Of a stretch of DNA of 64,000 nucleotides, positions 26,928 through 35,782 are shown piece after piece. Every line of letters begins with the position of its first letter. Positions within the stretch are counted from its first letter, which is position 1. A program made the position numbers and the translations under genes. Below the pieces are notes generated by a model, which had not been told where the DNA came from, ran no database searches, and saw nothing but the letters and a program-made list of their open reading frames with translations. The DNA lies in contig QAYY01000001.1 in the NCBI GenBank assembly GCA_003054665.1, forward strand, positions 361,501 to 425,500, read 5' to 3'. This DNA comes from Opitutaceae bacterium EW11 (lineage in GTDB: Bacteria > Verrucomicrobiota > Verrucomicrobiia > Opitutales > Opitutaceae).

Positions 26928-28642
26928 GACGCACTCGAAGGCCGCGCGACCGGAGAAGCGGGGCTCACCTTCGTTGGAGCCACAACCGGTGCGCCGGCGA
27001 TCACCGCGGCGCTTTGACTCTCAAGGATCAGCTGACGCTTGAAGGCGCGCACGTGCCGGATCTTCACCAGCGCCACGCAGATGATGCCGAAAAGATTGGA
27101 GGAATACGCGGCGAGGAGATTCGGCTGGATGACGCCGAGCACCTGCAGGACCAGGGCGCTCGCCGTTCCGGCAATGCCGATGTAGAGACCTCCGTCGAAG
27201 AGGTTCTCCTCGTTCTCCATGAGGCGCAGCTTCACGAGGGGCGGCACCACCTGGCGTGAGATCTCCCGGATTTTGACGAGGCAGACCAGGTACATGATCA
27301 CCTGGAAGGTGGCAAAGATCGCGATTGAGAGGAGGGTCGATGTTTCCATGGCGGGAGCTGAAGCGGGAGTCGTTGGAGGTTTTACGTCGGTAAGGTTGGC
27401 CAGTGCGGGGATGGTAAGCCGGAGACGAAACTCGGACGGCGGCGCGGCTTTGAGCAAAAACGGTTCGGTCGCCAGAACCAGGATTCCCGCCGCAAGCACC
27501 GCCAGCACGCTGCTCGTCATTCGGGCAGGAGCCTCGATGGTGGTCGGAGGCGCAAACCCGGTTTCAAGACCCCGGAACACGCAAAAAGCTCCGAGGAGGA
27601 AAGCCAGGTACTTCCCGAGCAAAGCGAGCCGCGGATGCAGAAAAGCGATCCGCGCCGCAAAACCGAGGGCCGGGCCCGAAGACCGATTGATCGGCACTTG
27701 ATGGAGCAGCAGAAGCCTGACCGCGCCCTGGCCGTGCGAAAGCGCATGGCGGAGGTCTTCGAGGCCGTTCTTCCCGTAGTGGATCAGGTATGACGCGACG
27801 CGGTCGGCCGAATCCGAGAACAAGGCCGCCGAATAGATCAGGGGCAAGTTGTCGGGGGCGACTCGGGCCAGGTGCGCATACTCGCCCACGGTCTTGGCGC
27901 TGTCCGTGATTCGGAGCAGTTCGCAGAGCTGAATCCAATTGAGCCGCTTTCCGAGCGACAGGAGATCGATGTAGAACATTTCGAGCTCCCCCATTTTTTT
28001 CGACTGCACGGCGTCTTCGGCCAAGCCGCGCAACTCTCTCTGCAACTGCCCAGACAAGTGCTCGCCCTGGTAAAGCAGGGCGGTGAGCAGGATGACCGAG
28101 TCGAGCGCCTGCCCCCCGGCATGGGTTGCCGGGATGAACTGCGTCGTCCCGTTGATTTCTCGCGTGGCGAGCATCGCCTGGACGCCAAGTGAACGCGAAT
28201 TCGAGAGGTACGTGCGGAGGCTCTTGCGCGCTTTCTCGGTGATGAGGAAGTTGAGCACAGGCGTGCTTTCGCCCTTCCCCGTGTTCTCCTTCAGATTGAA
28301 AAGCGGATCCAGGAACGGGTCCCAGCCGCCCCATGCCACCCACTCCGGCCGGCGTGTAGCGACGTCCCGGATACCACGATCGAGCATTCCCGCGTCGGAA
28401 TCTCCGACGAGTCGCGCCGCATTCAAAACCAGCTGCGCGGGTCCGAGCTTTTCCGAGTCGAGCAGTTGCTTTCCGAACTTGGCGAGCGAGGGCGTGCCTT
28501 CACCTGCTTGGGCGAGCACGGCTGGAGTCAGTGACTTCAGATTGACCGGAATCAGCCACCCGAGGACCAGCACAACCAGGCCGGCCGTGAGCCACGCAAT
28601 CGAGAGCGGGAGGGATTTGCCGTTTCGGCCAGGCTCCGTCAT
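26924..28642 (-). CDS. Multi-pass membrane protein with large extracytoplasmic helical region, function unknown
   Basis: A 572-residue protein. An N-terminal helix (about 13-32) is followed by about 290 residues of soluble, helix-rich, repeat-like sequence (about 45-330), then five or so membrane helices (about 335-355, 375-397, 430-455, 485-505, 508-528) and a polar Ala/Pro tail. I do not recognise a named family. It is the first gene of a two-gene unit with the coiled-coil protein, and diverges from def over 68 nt. Confidence 0.68.
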   Translation of the reverse strand: MTEPGRNGKSLPLSIAWLTAGLVVLVLGWLIPVNLKSLTPAVLAQAGEGTPSLAKFGKQLLDSEKLGPAQLVLNAARLVGDSDAGMLDRGIRDVATRRPEWVAWGGWDPFLDPLFNLKENTGKGESTPVLNFLITEKARKSLRTYLSNSRSLGVQAMLATREINGTTQFIPATHAGGQALDSVILLTALLYQGEHLSGQLQRELRGLAEDAVQSKKMGELEMFYIDLLSLGKRLNWIQLCELLRITDSAKTVGEYAHLARVAPDNLPLIYSAALFSDSADRVASYLIHYGKNGLEDLRHALSHGQGAVRLLLLHQVPINRSSGPALGFAARIAFLHPRLALLGKYLAFLLGAFCVFRGLETGFAPPTTIEAPARMTSSVLAVLAAGILVLATEPFLLKAAPPSEFRLRLTIPALANLTDVKPPTTPASAPAMETSTLLSIAIFATFQVIMYLVCLVKIREISRQVVPPLVKLRLMENEENLFDGGLYIGIAGTASALVLQVLGVIQPNLLAAYSSNLFGIICVALVKIRHVRAFKRQLILESQSAAVIAGAPVVAPTKVSPASPVARPSSAS

Positions 28643-28710
28643 GATCGGTCAGGAATATTTATTTGCGGGAGCGTTAAGGCAAACCCACGATTCGCGGCCC
28701 AGATCGACCC

Positions 28711-29283
28711 ATGTCTTTGAAAATTGTTCACTATAATCAGCCCGTCCTCCGGAAGAAGGGCGTAAAGGTAGTCGCTTTTAATGAGCAACTTGCGAAGCTA
28801 GCGGACGACATGGTGGAGACGATGCATGAAGCGGGCGGCATCGGCCTCGCCGCACAGCAGGTGGGTAAGGCAATCCAGCTTTGCGTCGTGGACGTCCGTG
28901 AGAGCCAGCGGGATTTCACATGGGAGCTCGATGGGGCGAAAACGCCGCTGGAGCTGTTTATGCCGATGGCCATGGTGAATCCGGAAATCACCAAGCTGCC
29001 TTCGCCCGATGAGATTCTCGAAGAAGGGTGCCTGTCGTTTCCAGAGATCCGAGGAGACGTGAAACGTCCGGACGCGATCACGGCCAAATTCCAGGATCTC
29101 TCCGGAACGCCGCATATCTTGACTTGCACGGGAATCCTCGCCCGTTGCGTGCAGCATGAAGTCGATCACCTAAACGGTGTTCTCTTCATTGACCGCATGG
29201 AAAAGAGAGTCCGCTCCAGCTTGGATCGGGCGGTCAAAGAACTCGCCAAGAAAACCCGCGAAGAAACCTCTGCGGATGAGTGA
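28711..29283 (+). CDS. def: Peptide deformylase
   Basis: A 190-residue metal hydrolase that removes the formyl group from new proteins. All three motifs are intact: GGIGLAAQQVG (42-52), EGCLSFPE (105-112, metal ligand C107) and QHEVDHLNG (148-156, ligands H149 and H153, catalytic E150). The start is preceded by GATCGACCC, not a Shine-Dalgarno sequence. Its last codons overlap the oxidoreductase gene by 8 nt. Confidence 0.97.
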   Translation: MSLKIVHYNQPVLRKKGVKVVAFNEQLAKLADDMVETMHEAGGIGLAAQQVGKAIQLCVVDVRESQRDFTWELDGAKTPLELFMPMAMVNPEITKLPSPDEILEEGCLSFPEIRGDVKRPDAITAKFQDLSGTPHILTCTGILARCVQHEVDHLNGVLFIDRMEKRVRSSLDRAVKELAKKTREETSADE

Positions 29284-30352
29284 GCGCGCCGAGGGAATGA
29301 GCTACGCCCCGAAGGGCAAACCCGCGCCAGTGGTCAAGCCCGGCGAGTTTCCAATCGCGGCGGCTTACCTCGAGCACGGGCACATCTACGGGATGTGCAA
29401 CGGATTGAGCGAAGCGGGTGCGGATCTGCGGTGGGTCTACGATCCGGACCCGACCAAGGTCGCTGCCTTTGTTCAGAAATACCCGCAGGTCAGAATCGCC
29501 CGCAGCTTCGACGAGATTCTGGCCGACGCCGAAGTGAAGCTGGTGGCGGCAGCCGCCATCACGAGCGAGCGGGGTCCAATCGGCTGCCGAGTCATGCAAG
29601 CGAGGAAGGACTATTTCACGGACAAAGCGCCGTTCACGACGCTCGATCAGCTCAAGAAGGCCCAGGAGGTCGCAGTCCAGACGCGTCAGAAGTACATGGT
29701 GTACTACAGTGAACGACTCCATGTTGAGTCTGCCATGGCTGCGACGGAGCTCGTGCACCAAGGAGCGATCGGTCGCGTTCTCCAGGTGCTTGGCCTCGGC
29801 CCGCACCGCCTGAGTAAAGCGAGCAGACCGGCCTGGTTTTTCGAAAAAGCGAAATACGGTGGGATTCTCTGCGATATCGGCAGTCACCAATTCGAGCAGT
29901 TTCTGACCTACTCCGGAGCGACTGATGCCAAGATCACGCATGCCGCTGTCGCCAACTACGGTAATCCAGACAAGCCGGAGCTGGAGGATTTCGGTGAAGC
30001 CAACCTCCTGGGAAACAACGGCGCGACCAACTACATTCGCGTCGATTGGTTCACACCCGACGGTCTCGGCACATGGGGCGATGGCCGCACGATCATCCTA
30101 GGCACGAAAGGCTACATCGAGCTGCGGAAATATATCGAAGTCGGCCGCGAGAAGACGGGCGACCACCTCTACCTCGTCGACGACAAAGGAGAGCAGCATC
30201 TGCACGTCGCCGGCAAAGTCGGCTTCCCTTTCTTCGGGGCGTTCATCCTCGACTGCCTGAACCGGACCGAGAAGGCGATGACCCAAGCCCACGCCTTCAA
30301 GGCCGCTGAGCTCTGTCTTCGGGCGCAAGCAGCCGCCGTGCGGATAGCCTAA
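29276..30352 (+). CDS. Gfo/Idh/MocA-family NAD(P)-dependent oxidoreductase
   Basis: About 358 residues. The N-terminal Rossmann half (about 25-150) has YLEHGHIYGM in place of the glycine-rich loop, then VYDPDPTKVAAF and TDKAPFTTLDQLKKA, with the family lysine (K in DKAP). The C-terminal half has GGILCDIGSHQFEQFLTYSGA, given here as a landmark at about residue 198. Family members oxidise or reduce sugars or cyclitols. The ATG at 29276 overlaps def; a second ATG at 29297 is also possible. The substrate is unknown. Confidence 0.8.
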   Translation: MSERAEGMSYAPKGKPAPVVKPGEFPIAAAYLEHGHIYGMCNGLSEAGADLRWVYDPDPTKVAAFVQKYPQVRIARSFDEILADAEVKLVAAAAITSERGPIGCRVMQARKDYFTDKAPFTTLDQLKKAQEVAVQTRQKYMVYYSERLHVESAMAATELVHQGAIGRVLQVLGLGPHRLSKASRPAWFFEKAKYGGILCDIGSHQFEQFLTYSGATDAKITHAAVANYGNPDKPELEDFGEANLLGNNGATNYIRVDWFTPDGLGTWGDGRTIILGTKGYIELRKYIEVGREKTGDHLYLVDDKGEQHLHVAGKVGFPFFGAFILDCLNRTEKAMTQAHAFKAAELCLRAQAAAVRIA

Positions 30353-30550
30353 TCCCCCCGCGGGAGACTGCCCCGGAGGGGAAACCGTCGTGGGCTCGTT
30401 GTGCGGCTGAACCCCGAAAGGTTTCATACCGACGCACTCCCGTCCTGTGCGGGTATATCACAGCCGCAGCCCGCGTATTCGATTTTCCGCGACGCTGGAA
30501 ATCCAGGCGTACACCCGACGATGGCGGCACTGTCTGAAGGTCGAATTACG

Positions 30551-32080
30551 TCACAGAAGATCCGCCGCAAGTTCGGCCAACTTGGAGCGCTCTCCCTTGG
30601 TCAGCTTGATATGCGCCGCCAGGGGTTGCCCCTTCATGCGGTTGTAGCAGTAGACGAGCCCATTGCTTCGGGAATCCACGTAGGGGTTGTCGATCTGGGC
30701 GGGATCCCCGATCAGAACGATTTTCGAACCCTCGGAAATCCGCGTGATGATCGTTTTCACCTCGTGCGGGGTAAGCTGCTGCGCCTCGTCCAGGATGAAA
30801 AAGCGACGTGCTATGGACCGGCCACGGATAAAGCAGAGCGCCTCAATTTCTACCAAGCCGCTGCGGATTAGGCGTTCGTACGGCTTGATCACGGTGCCCC
30901 CAGGGCCAGACGTGACATGAGCAGGTTGCGGAGCCGACATCGAGAGCACCGCCTCGTCATGTTTCTTCTTTTTCTTCTTCGAAACTTTCTTGGCGGCGAA
31001 CTGGGGATCCTTGGGCGGCTTGGAGGGCATCAGCACTTCCAGCGCATCAAAGTACGGTTGGAGCCACGGCTTCATCTTCTCGTCGAGCGTTCCCGGCAAG
31101 AAACCAATGTCCTTGCCCAGTGAGATTACGGGACGAGAAATGGAGACCCCATCGTAGCGGCACGCTTCATCTTGGGTCTGATGAAGAGCGCAAGCTGTTG
31201 AGATGAGCGTCTTGCCTGTCCCGGCCTTTCCGAAACACGTGATCATCGACAGCGAATCGTCGAGGAGCGCATCCATGAAGAACTGCTGCTCGAGATTGCG
31301 AGGACGAATCGGGATTCCGCCTGGGGCCTTCACGTATTCCGGGATCTTCAGCCGGCGAACAAGCCCGTCGCCATAATACCGTGCGGGCATTGTCTTCCCT
31401 TCCGGCGAGCGAAGGAGCAGGTATTCGTTGACGTAAAGCTGCGAAGCCTCGTCGTCGCCGAGTTCGAAAAATCCCTCTGAACAGAAGCGTTGGAGCTCGT
31501 AGATGGTAACTGGGATCTCCTGGTAGGAAGCCTCTTCAACAGCTTCCGGCACTTTGTCATTCAGGTAGTCTTCCGAAGCGAGACCTACAGCTCGGGCCTT
31601 CAGCTGCACGTTTACGTCTTTTGTGACCAGGATCGTGGGAGGCGGGAACTGCTCCTGAATGAAAAGCGCACACGCGATGATTCGGTTGTCCTTCTTGGAA
31701 AGATCCGGAAGCACCGCCCGCAACCGTTGCATCCCAGGCGACGCCAGATTCTGCTCCACGAGGTACCTGTTGATGATCACCGAAAGAGTGCCGCCGTTCG
31801 GCAGCTTGACCCCTTCCAGCATGGACCTGGAGTCCGGTAGCAGCTCCTGGAGAATGCGATGTACACGTCGCGCATTCCGGCCGCGTTCGGTCGACTGTTC
31901 CGATTTTATGGCGTCCAGCTCTTCCAACACCTCGACCGGAATCGCGAGGTTGTTGTCCTCGAACTTGTAGATCGATTGCGGATCGTGCAGGAGGACGTTG
32001 GTGTCCAAGACGAAGGTTTTTACCTTCGTAGAGACCTTGAGCTGAGGTTTAGGGTCAGAGGCCCGGCTCAGGTTTTCCAT
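30551..32080 (-). CDS. PIN-domain PhoH family ATPase/ribonuclease (PhoH2-type)
   Basis: A 509-residue fusion of an N-terminal PIN nuclease domain (about 20-160; FVLDTNVLLHD supplies the first acidic residue, further acids in EELDAIK and KKDNRI) and a C-terminal PhoH P-loop ATPase (about 245-505; Walker A FGKAGTGKT, Walker B FFILDEAQQL). PhoH2 proteins unwind and cleave RNA and often act as toxin-like or RNA-decay factors. Inside the ATPase there is a Lys-rich insertion (KKVSKKKKKKHDE, about 358-370). No separate antitoxin-like gene is visible next to it. Confidence 0.9.
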   Translation of the reverse strand: MENLSRASDPKPQLKVSTKVKTFVLDTNVLLHDPQSIYKFEDNNLAIPVEVLEELDAIKSEQSTERGRNARRVHRILQELLPDSRSMLEGVKLPNGGTLSVIINRYLVEQNLASPGMQRLRAVLPDLSKKDNRIIACALFIQEQFPPPTILVTKDVNVQLKARAVGLASEDYLNDKVPEAVEEASYQEIPVTIYELQRFCSEGFFELGDDEASQLYVNEYLLLRSPEGKTMPARYYGDGLVRRLKIPEYVKAPGGIPIRPRNLEQQFFMDALLDDSLSMITCFGKAGTGKTLISTACALHQTQDEACRYDGVSISRPVISLGKDIGFLPGTLDEKMKPWLQPYFDALEVLMPSKPPKDPQFAAKKVSKKKKKKHDEAVLSMSAPQPAHVTSGPGGTVIKPYERLIRSGLVEIEALCFIRGRSIARRFFILDEAQQLTPHEVKTIITRISEGSKIVLIGDPAQIDNPYVDSRSNGLVYCYNRMKGQPLAAHIKLTKGERSKLAELAADLL

Positions 32081-32210
32081 CGGCGAGTAACTTGTGAATA
32101 ACTCTGCACGGGGCGTCCACCTTGTCGATGCCAGAGTACCGGAAGAAGCACATTTGTTTCACTTCGTCACGTCGTAGACAGGGGACTACTTTCCGCTCTC
32201 AAAACCCCGT

Positions 32211-32252
32211 AAAAAAAGGAGGGCGGATCGCCTACCCCTAAGCGATCCGCCC
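32211..32252 (-). terminator. Intrinsic terminator downstream of the receiver-protein pair
   Basis: A perfect 11-bp stem (32221-32231 with 32242-32252, GGGCGGATCGC/GCGATCCGCCC) with a 10-nt loop. On the minus strand it is followed by CTCC and a run of seven T. It fits the end of the leftward two-receiver transcript. Confidence 0.82.
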
Positions 32253-32275
32253 ATTGCTTTCTTTGTTACCCCAAA

Positions 32276-32294
32276 TCTCCCGCTAAGCGGGAGA
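32276..32294. terminator. Second perfect hairpin next to the terminator
   Basis: An 8-bp perfect stem (TCTCCCGC/GCGGGAGA) with loop TAA at 32284-32286. There is no T-tract directly after it on either strand; it may protect the 3' end of the transcript or act with the neighbouring terminator. Confidence 0.45.
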
Positions 32295-32430
32295 AACTGT
32301 AGTATGCTCGAACATAAGGTATGACGCAGTGCCCCCTGAAATGTTTCAAAAAACATCGGGTTTTCTACAAGCGTCCGGATCAGCAGGGCATACGGAGCCC
32401 TCGCTACCTTCCACCCTCCTCAGCCACCAA

Positions 32431-32811
32431 TCAACCGAGCAAAGCGCCTACGCGAGCAAACAGGTCACGAATGCTGAACGGCTTTCCAAGAAAATCGACG
32501 TTCTTGCTATCCACAATCCCGTGCACGACCACGTCGTCGGCATAGCCTGACATGACGAGTATCTTCATCGTCGGCTGTTTCGCCAGGATCTTCGAAGCCA
32601 GCTCGGCTCCGTCCACGTCCGGCATCACAAGATCGATGATCACGAGTTCAATCCCCTCACCCTTTTTCGATTCGAGAATCGAGAGTCCAGCAGCTCCGCG
32701 GTTGGCTGTGAGCACAGTGTAGCCACGGGTCGCTAGCGCTTCCTTGACGAGCGCGAGCGCCTGTTCGTTGTCGTCGACGACAAGAATCGTTTTGTTCTCT
32801 TTGGCTTTCAC
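32431..32811 (-). CDS. Stand-alone response-regulator receiver (CheY-like)
   Basis: A 126-residue single-domain receiver with the acidic pocket D13-D14 (LVVDDNE), phospho-acceptor D60 (IIDLVMPDVDG), a T/S position in VMSGYADD, and the conserved Lys in FLGKPFS. There is no output domain, so it probably relays phosphate or acts by binding. It overlaps the preceding receiver gene by 4 nt (ATGA). Confidence 0.9.
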   Translation of the reverse strand: MKAKENKTILVVDDNEQALALVKEALATRGYTVLTANRGAAGLSILESKKGEGIELVIIDLVMPDVDGAELASKILAKQPTMKILVMSGYADDVVVHGIVDSKNVDFLGKPFSIRDLFARVGALLG

Positions 32812-33287
32812 GGAGGGAAGCTTGTAGTAGTGGGAAACTGGTTCTGATGAAGGTGAAACTTCGCCAGAGTCTGGCGGATACCTCGGATGATATCAGCCGG
32901 ATCCTTTGTTTTCTCCACGAAACTACACGGCTCAAGCCAGCGAGAGTCTACCTCAAACTGCGGATTTTGGAGACTCGACACGAAAAGTATAGGTACGCCG
33001 TTCGCGACGCCTCTGAGCGCCGCCGCCATTTGGACGCCGTCATGGCGACTTAGGTTCATATCAACCACCACGACGTCCGGATGAGTCTGCGCAACGTCGG
33101 CGAGCACCAAAGGTTGGTCGTGACCAGAACCACACACGCTTAGATCCGCCTCCGAATTGATGAGCGACGTGAGCGCAAACGTGAAGAATCGATGGTCGTC
33201 GACAATGTAAACACGCGTGACCCATGGAGCGTGGGACTGGCTTGTTGAGGGCTGGAACCCAGACGACGCACTCACCTCTGCACACAT
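32808..33287 (-). CDS. Response-regulator receiver protein lacking an output domain
   Basis: About 159 residues. The receiver domain (about 24-140) has D30-D31 (YIVDDHRFF), phospho-acceptor D76 (VVDMNLSRHDG) and K in FVEKTKDP. The pattern is of the NarL-like receiver type, but the HTH is missing; the protein ends shortly after the last helix. ATG 33287 is chosen; an upstream start at 33404 would add residues that do not look like protein. It is co-translated with the receiver at 32431-32811 and divergent from the kinase at 33525. Confidence 0.78.
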   Translation of the reverse strand: MCAEVSASSGFQPSTSQSHAPWVTRVYIVDDHRFFTFALTSLINSEADLSVCGSGHDQPLVLADVAQTHPDVVVVDMNLSRHDGVQMAAALRGVANGVPILFVSSLQNPQFEVDSRWLEPCSFVEKTKDPADIIRGIRQTLAKFHLHQNQFPTTTSFPP

Positions 33288-33524
33288 GATTGCACGGCCT
33301 CCGAGTCGGTAGGTTGCCGGCAGCGAAGCCGGGAATGTGGGGAACCGACGGCACACCACGTCGAAGGTGAGCCCATAACTCCTTTGCACTGATAGAGAGG
33401 TCAAGGGGTTTGTACCCTCCCGAGCCCATTGGTGGTAGATTCCACTACCGGTTGTCAGGCAATAGCCTTAAAAGTTGTCTTGCCGTGACTGGGCGTCCCG
33501 CGATCCTCAGTTCCGCCCAATTGC

Positions 33525-34649
33525 ATGAGCAGGACCGCACGCACCAACGCCGCGCAAAGAGCAGGATCACGCGGTCCTCGAAAAACCTCGCCTTCGTCTG
33601 GTTCTTCCCGCACGAGGCCGCGCGTTGTCGAAAAAACGGTCGCCGCCTCCGAAATACCAAGCTGGGCGACTTCAACCGTTTTTGACCGGGCAAAAATCGT
33701 CGCTTGGGAGGGCACTGCGACGCCTCTTCATACTACTGCGATCTACCCGCGATCGGTTCCATTCATCCGAAACCTGATTCCGACCGGGAGAAGAACTCCT
33801 GCATGGATGGACATCGTCCATCCGATCGATCGCGTACGGGTGACTCAGTTTTTTGATACGCTCGTTGCCGCGCCCGCAAGCATCGACTATCGAGTCGTGG
33901 ACGCACAGGGATCGGTTTTGTGGCTCAGGCACCTGGTGGAAACTCTGGACGTTACTCAAGGCGTCCGCCGTATTCACGGTTTTGTGACGGACATTCAGAC
34001 CGAGAAGGAATACCAGCTTGAGAGTCTGCGAGTGAGCGAGCGCGAGCAGAACCGCATCGGACAAGATCTTCACGACGACCTCTGCCAAGTGCTAGCCGGT
34101 GTGAGCTGCCTAATGCGCGTATTCGAGGGTCGCGTCGCGGCGAAAGTCCCGGAGGAGCTACCAAGCCTGAAAGAACTCAACGATCAGATCATCGACGCAA
34201 TGCACCGAACCCGTGCGCTGACTCATGGTCTGTTCCCCGGCAAGATTCAGATTGCAGATATTCGAGGCGCCCTATTAGAACTCGCCTCCCAGGTAAAAGC
34301 GCGATTTAAGGTGGACATTTCCACACAGTTCGCGGGTCGCTTTCCAAAACATACCTCCTCCCAAATCATCCAAATTTATAGAATTTCGCAGGAAGCTATG
34401 AGCAACGCGATCAAGCACGGACGCGCCACGGCGATCAATGTCCAGCTCACGGCTTCAGACCATGCGATGGAGTTAACAATTACAGATAACGGCGACGGGC
34501 TTCCGGCCAAAGAAAACGCAACACCCGGCGTCGGACTCAATATCATGAAATACCGCGCAGCCTTGTTAGGAGGGGACATTTCCGTGGCAAATTGTGAGCC
34601 ACGAGGTGCGCGCGTTTCTTTGCGTTACCCGTTCGAGAGCCACGGATGA
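33525..34649 (+). CDS. Cytoplasmic PAS-containing histidine kinase, HisKA_3 (NarX/DegS) type
   Basis: A 374-residue kinase without membrane helices. A PAS-like sensor (about 55-160) with a DYRVVDAQGSVLWLRH strand set precedes the HisKA_3 dimerisation helix, with H183 in QDLHDDLCQVLAG. The HATPase_c domain follows (about 270-370) with the N-box EAMSNAIKHG and G1 box DNGDGLP. The first 45 residues are a low-complexity basic tail. It overlaps the NarL-like regulator by 4 nt (ATGA), so the two form a cognate pair. The signal is unknown. Confidence 0.9.
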   Translation: MSRTARTNAAQRAGSRGPRKTSPSSGSSRTRPRVVEKTVAASEIPSWATSTVFDRAKIVAWEGTATPLHTTAIYPRSVPFIRNLIPTGRRTPAWMDIVHPIDRVRVTQFFDTLVAAPASIDYRVVDAQGSVLWLRHLVETLDVTQGVRRIHGFVTDIQTEKEYQLESLRVSEREQNRIGQDLHDDLCQVLAGVSCLMRVFEGRVAAKVPEELPSLKELNDQIIDAMHRTRALTHGLFPGKIQIADIRGALLELASQVKARFKVDISTQFAGRFPKHTSSQIIQIYRISQEAMSNAIKHGRATAINVQLTASDHAMELTITDNGDGLPAKENATPGVGLNIMKYRAALLGGDISVANCEPRGARVSLRYPFESHG

Positions 34650-35308
34650 GCACCAAGACACGGATCTTTATCGTCGACGATCACCCGCTGCTTCGGCGCG
34701 GACTGGCAGAGCTCATCAACCGAGAACCTGACATGGTGTTCATCGGCGAAGCGGAGGATTCTCCGTCGGCGATGAAGGCGATCACCCAGATTAAGCCGGA
34801 CCTCGTGATCGTGGACATTTCACTCAAGGGGTACAACGGGATCGAGCTCATCAAGAACATCAAGGCCTTCGATTCCAAGATCCAGGTCCTCGTGCTCTCC
34901 ATGCACGACGAATCCGTGTATGCCATGCGGGTGCTGAAAGCGGGCGCCAAGGCCTACGTCATGAAACAGGAGGTCGTCGACAAGGTGATGGAAGCTGTGC
35001 GACGCATCCGTGCTGGAAAGGTCTTTGTCAGCGAGCGCGTCGCGAGTCGTATGCTCGATCAAGTCGTCGTGGGTGGCGACCCTGCGCCTGATTCGCCCGT
35101 CGATCTGCTCAGCGATCGCGAACTCGAGATCGTCAACATGATCGGCAGCGGGCTACCGACGCGCGAAATCGCAGCCAAGCTCCATATCAGCATCAAGACG
35201 GTCGAGTCTCACCGCGCACGCATCAAAGAAAAGCTGAACCTCCAGAACGCGATTCAGCTCGTTCAGTTCTGCGTCCGCTGGGTTGAAGAGGGCGCACGGA
35301 CTGCCTGA
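34646..35308 (+). CDS. NarL/FixJ-family response regulator with LuxR-type HTH
   Basis: A 220-residue two-domain regulator. Receiver: D11-D12 (IVDDHP), phospho-acceptor D57 (IVDISLKGYNG), K107 (YVMKQE). Output: LuxR/GerE helix-turn-helix (about 150-212) with LSDRELEIVNMIGSG and REIAAKLHISIKTVESHRA (landmark). It is coupled to the kinase upstream by a 4-nt overlap. The two receiver-only proteins encoded divergently may compete for the same kinase. Confidence 0.94.
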   Translation: MSTKTRIFIVDDHPLLRRGLAELINREPDMVFIGEAEDSPSAMKAITQIKPDLVIVDISLKGYNGIELIKNIKAFDSKIQVLVLSMHDESVYAMRVLKAGAKAYVMKQEVVDKVMEAVRRIRAGKVFVSERVASRMLDQVVVGGDPAPDSPVDLLSDRELEIVNMIGSGLPTREIAAKLHISIKTVESHRARIKEKLNLQNAIQLVQFCVRWVEEGARTA

Positions 35309-35401
35309 CGTCTGAATCCCGTCGCGCCGCGAGCCGAACGGTTTCGCGTGTCTGCAGACAGAGGACGAGTACGCGGTCCGCAGGCCGCAATTACGTCCCG
35401 C

Positions 35402-35728
35402 TCATAAACTCGGATCCCCGGCGGGATTACCCTGCGCTGTCGGCCGTTTAGGACGCGCAGGTGCCCACAAACGGATGAGGAATTCCGCGAGGTTTTTCAT
35501 GCTGGTCCGTGCAAGCCCCTGCTTCTGCGCAAGGTCCTTGAACTCCGGAACTACGGAAGAGCGCTCTCTGAAATATTCCCAGAGCTGGATCTCTAAGCGT
35601 TCGGCCATATCTCGTTCCGCAGCACACGCTTTTGCAACACTCTGAACTTTGTGCAGCCAGAACTGTCTCTCCTCCGGATGTTTCCCTACGTAGTCGAACA
35701 ACAGCTGCTCGCATCGATTTAGGCTCAC
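35402..35728 (-). CDS. Small conserved-looking helical protein, function unknown
   Basis: About 108 residues from a GTG at 35728: charged, helix-rich sequence such as CEQLLFDYVGKHPEERQFW and AAERDMAERLEIQLWEYF, then a basic Pro-rich tail. The amino acid composition is that of a soluble protein, unlike the same frame further upstream, which reads as the antisense of the gene at 35783. I do not know the family. Divergent from that gene over 54 nt. Confidence 0.6.
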   Translation of the reverse strand: MSLNRCEQLLFDYVGKHPEERQFWLHKVQSVAKACAAERDMAERLEIQLWEYFRERSSVVPEFKDLAQKQGLARTSMKNLAEFLIRLWAPARPKRPTAQGNPAGDPSL

Positions 35729-35782
35729 GAAGCGAACGCTGCCCAGCACCTCACGCAAAACAACCCAAAACCTCGCTTTACC

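Larger units (their letters stand above)
32081..32430. other. Intergenic region with terminators and the phoH leader
   Basis: 350 nt without a supportable gene. The left part holds the promoter of the leftward phoH gene, not resolved further; the centre holds two hairpins (listed separately). The plus-strand frames here show no homology-like features. Confidence 0.6.

Noticed and set aside
32321-32550. Short plus-strand frames overlapping the end of the receiver gene
   Set aside because: They run into the antisense of a clear receiver domain and have no protein-like features of their own.
35349-35360. Perfect 12-bp palindrome TGTCTGCAGACA
   Set aside because: It lies in a 93-nt convergent gap, is short enough to occur by chance in this window, and no regulator can be tied to it.
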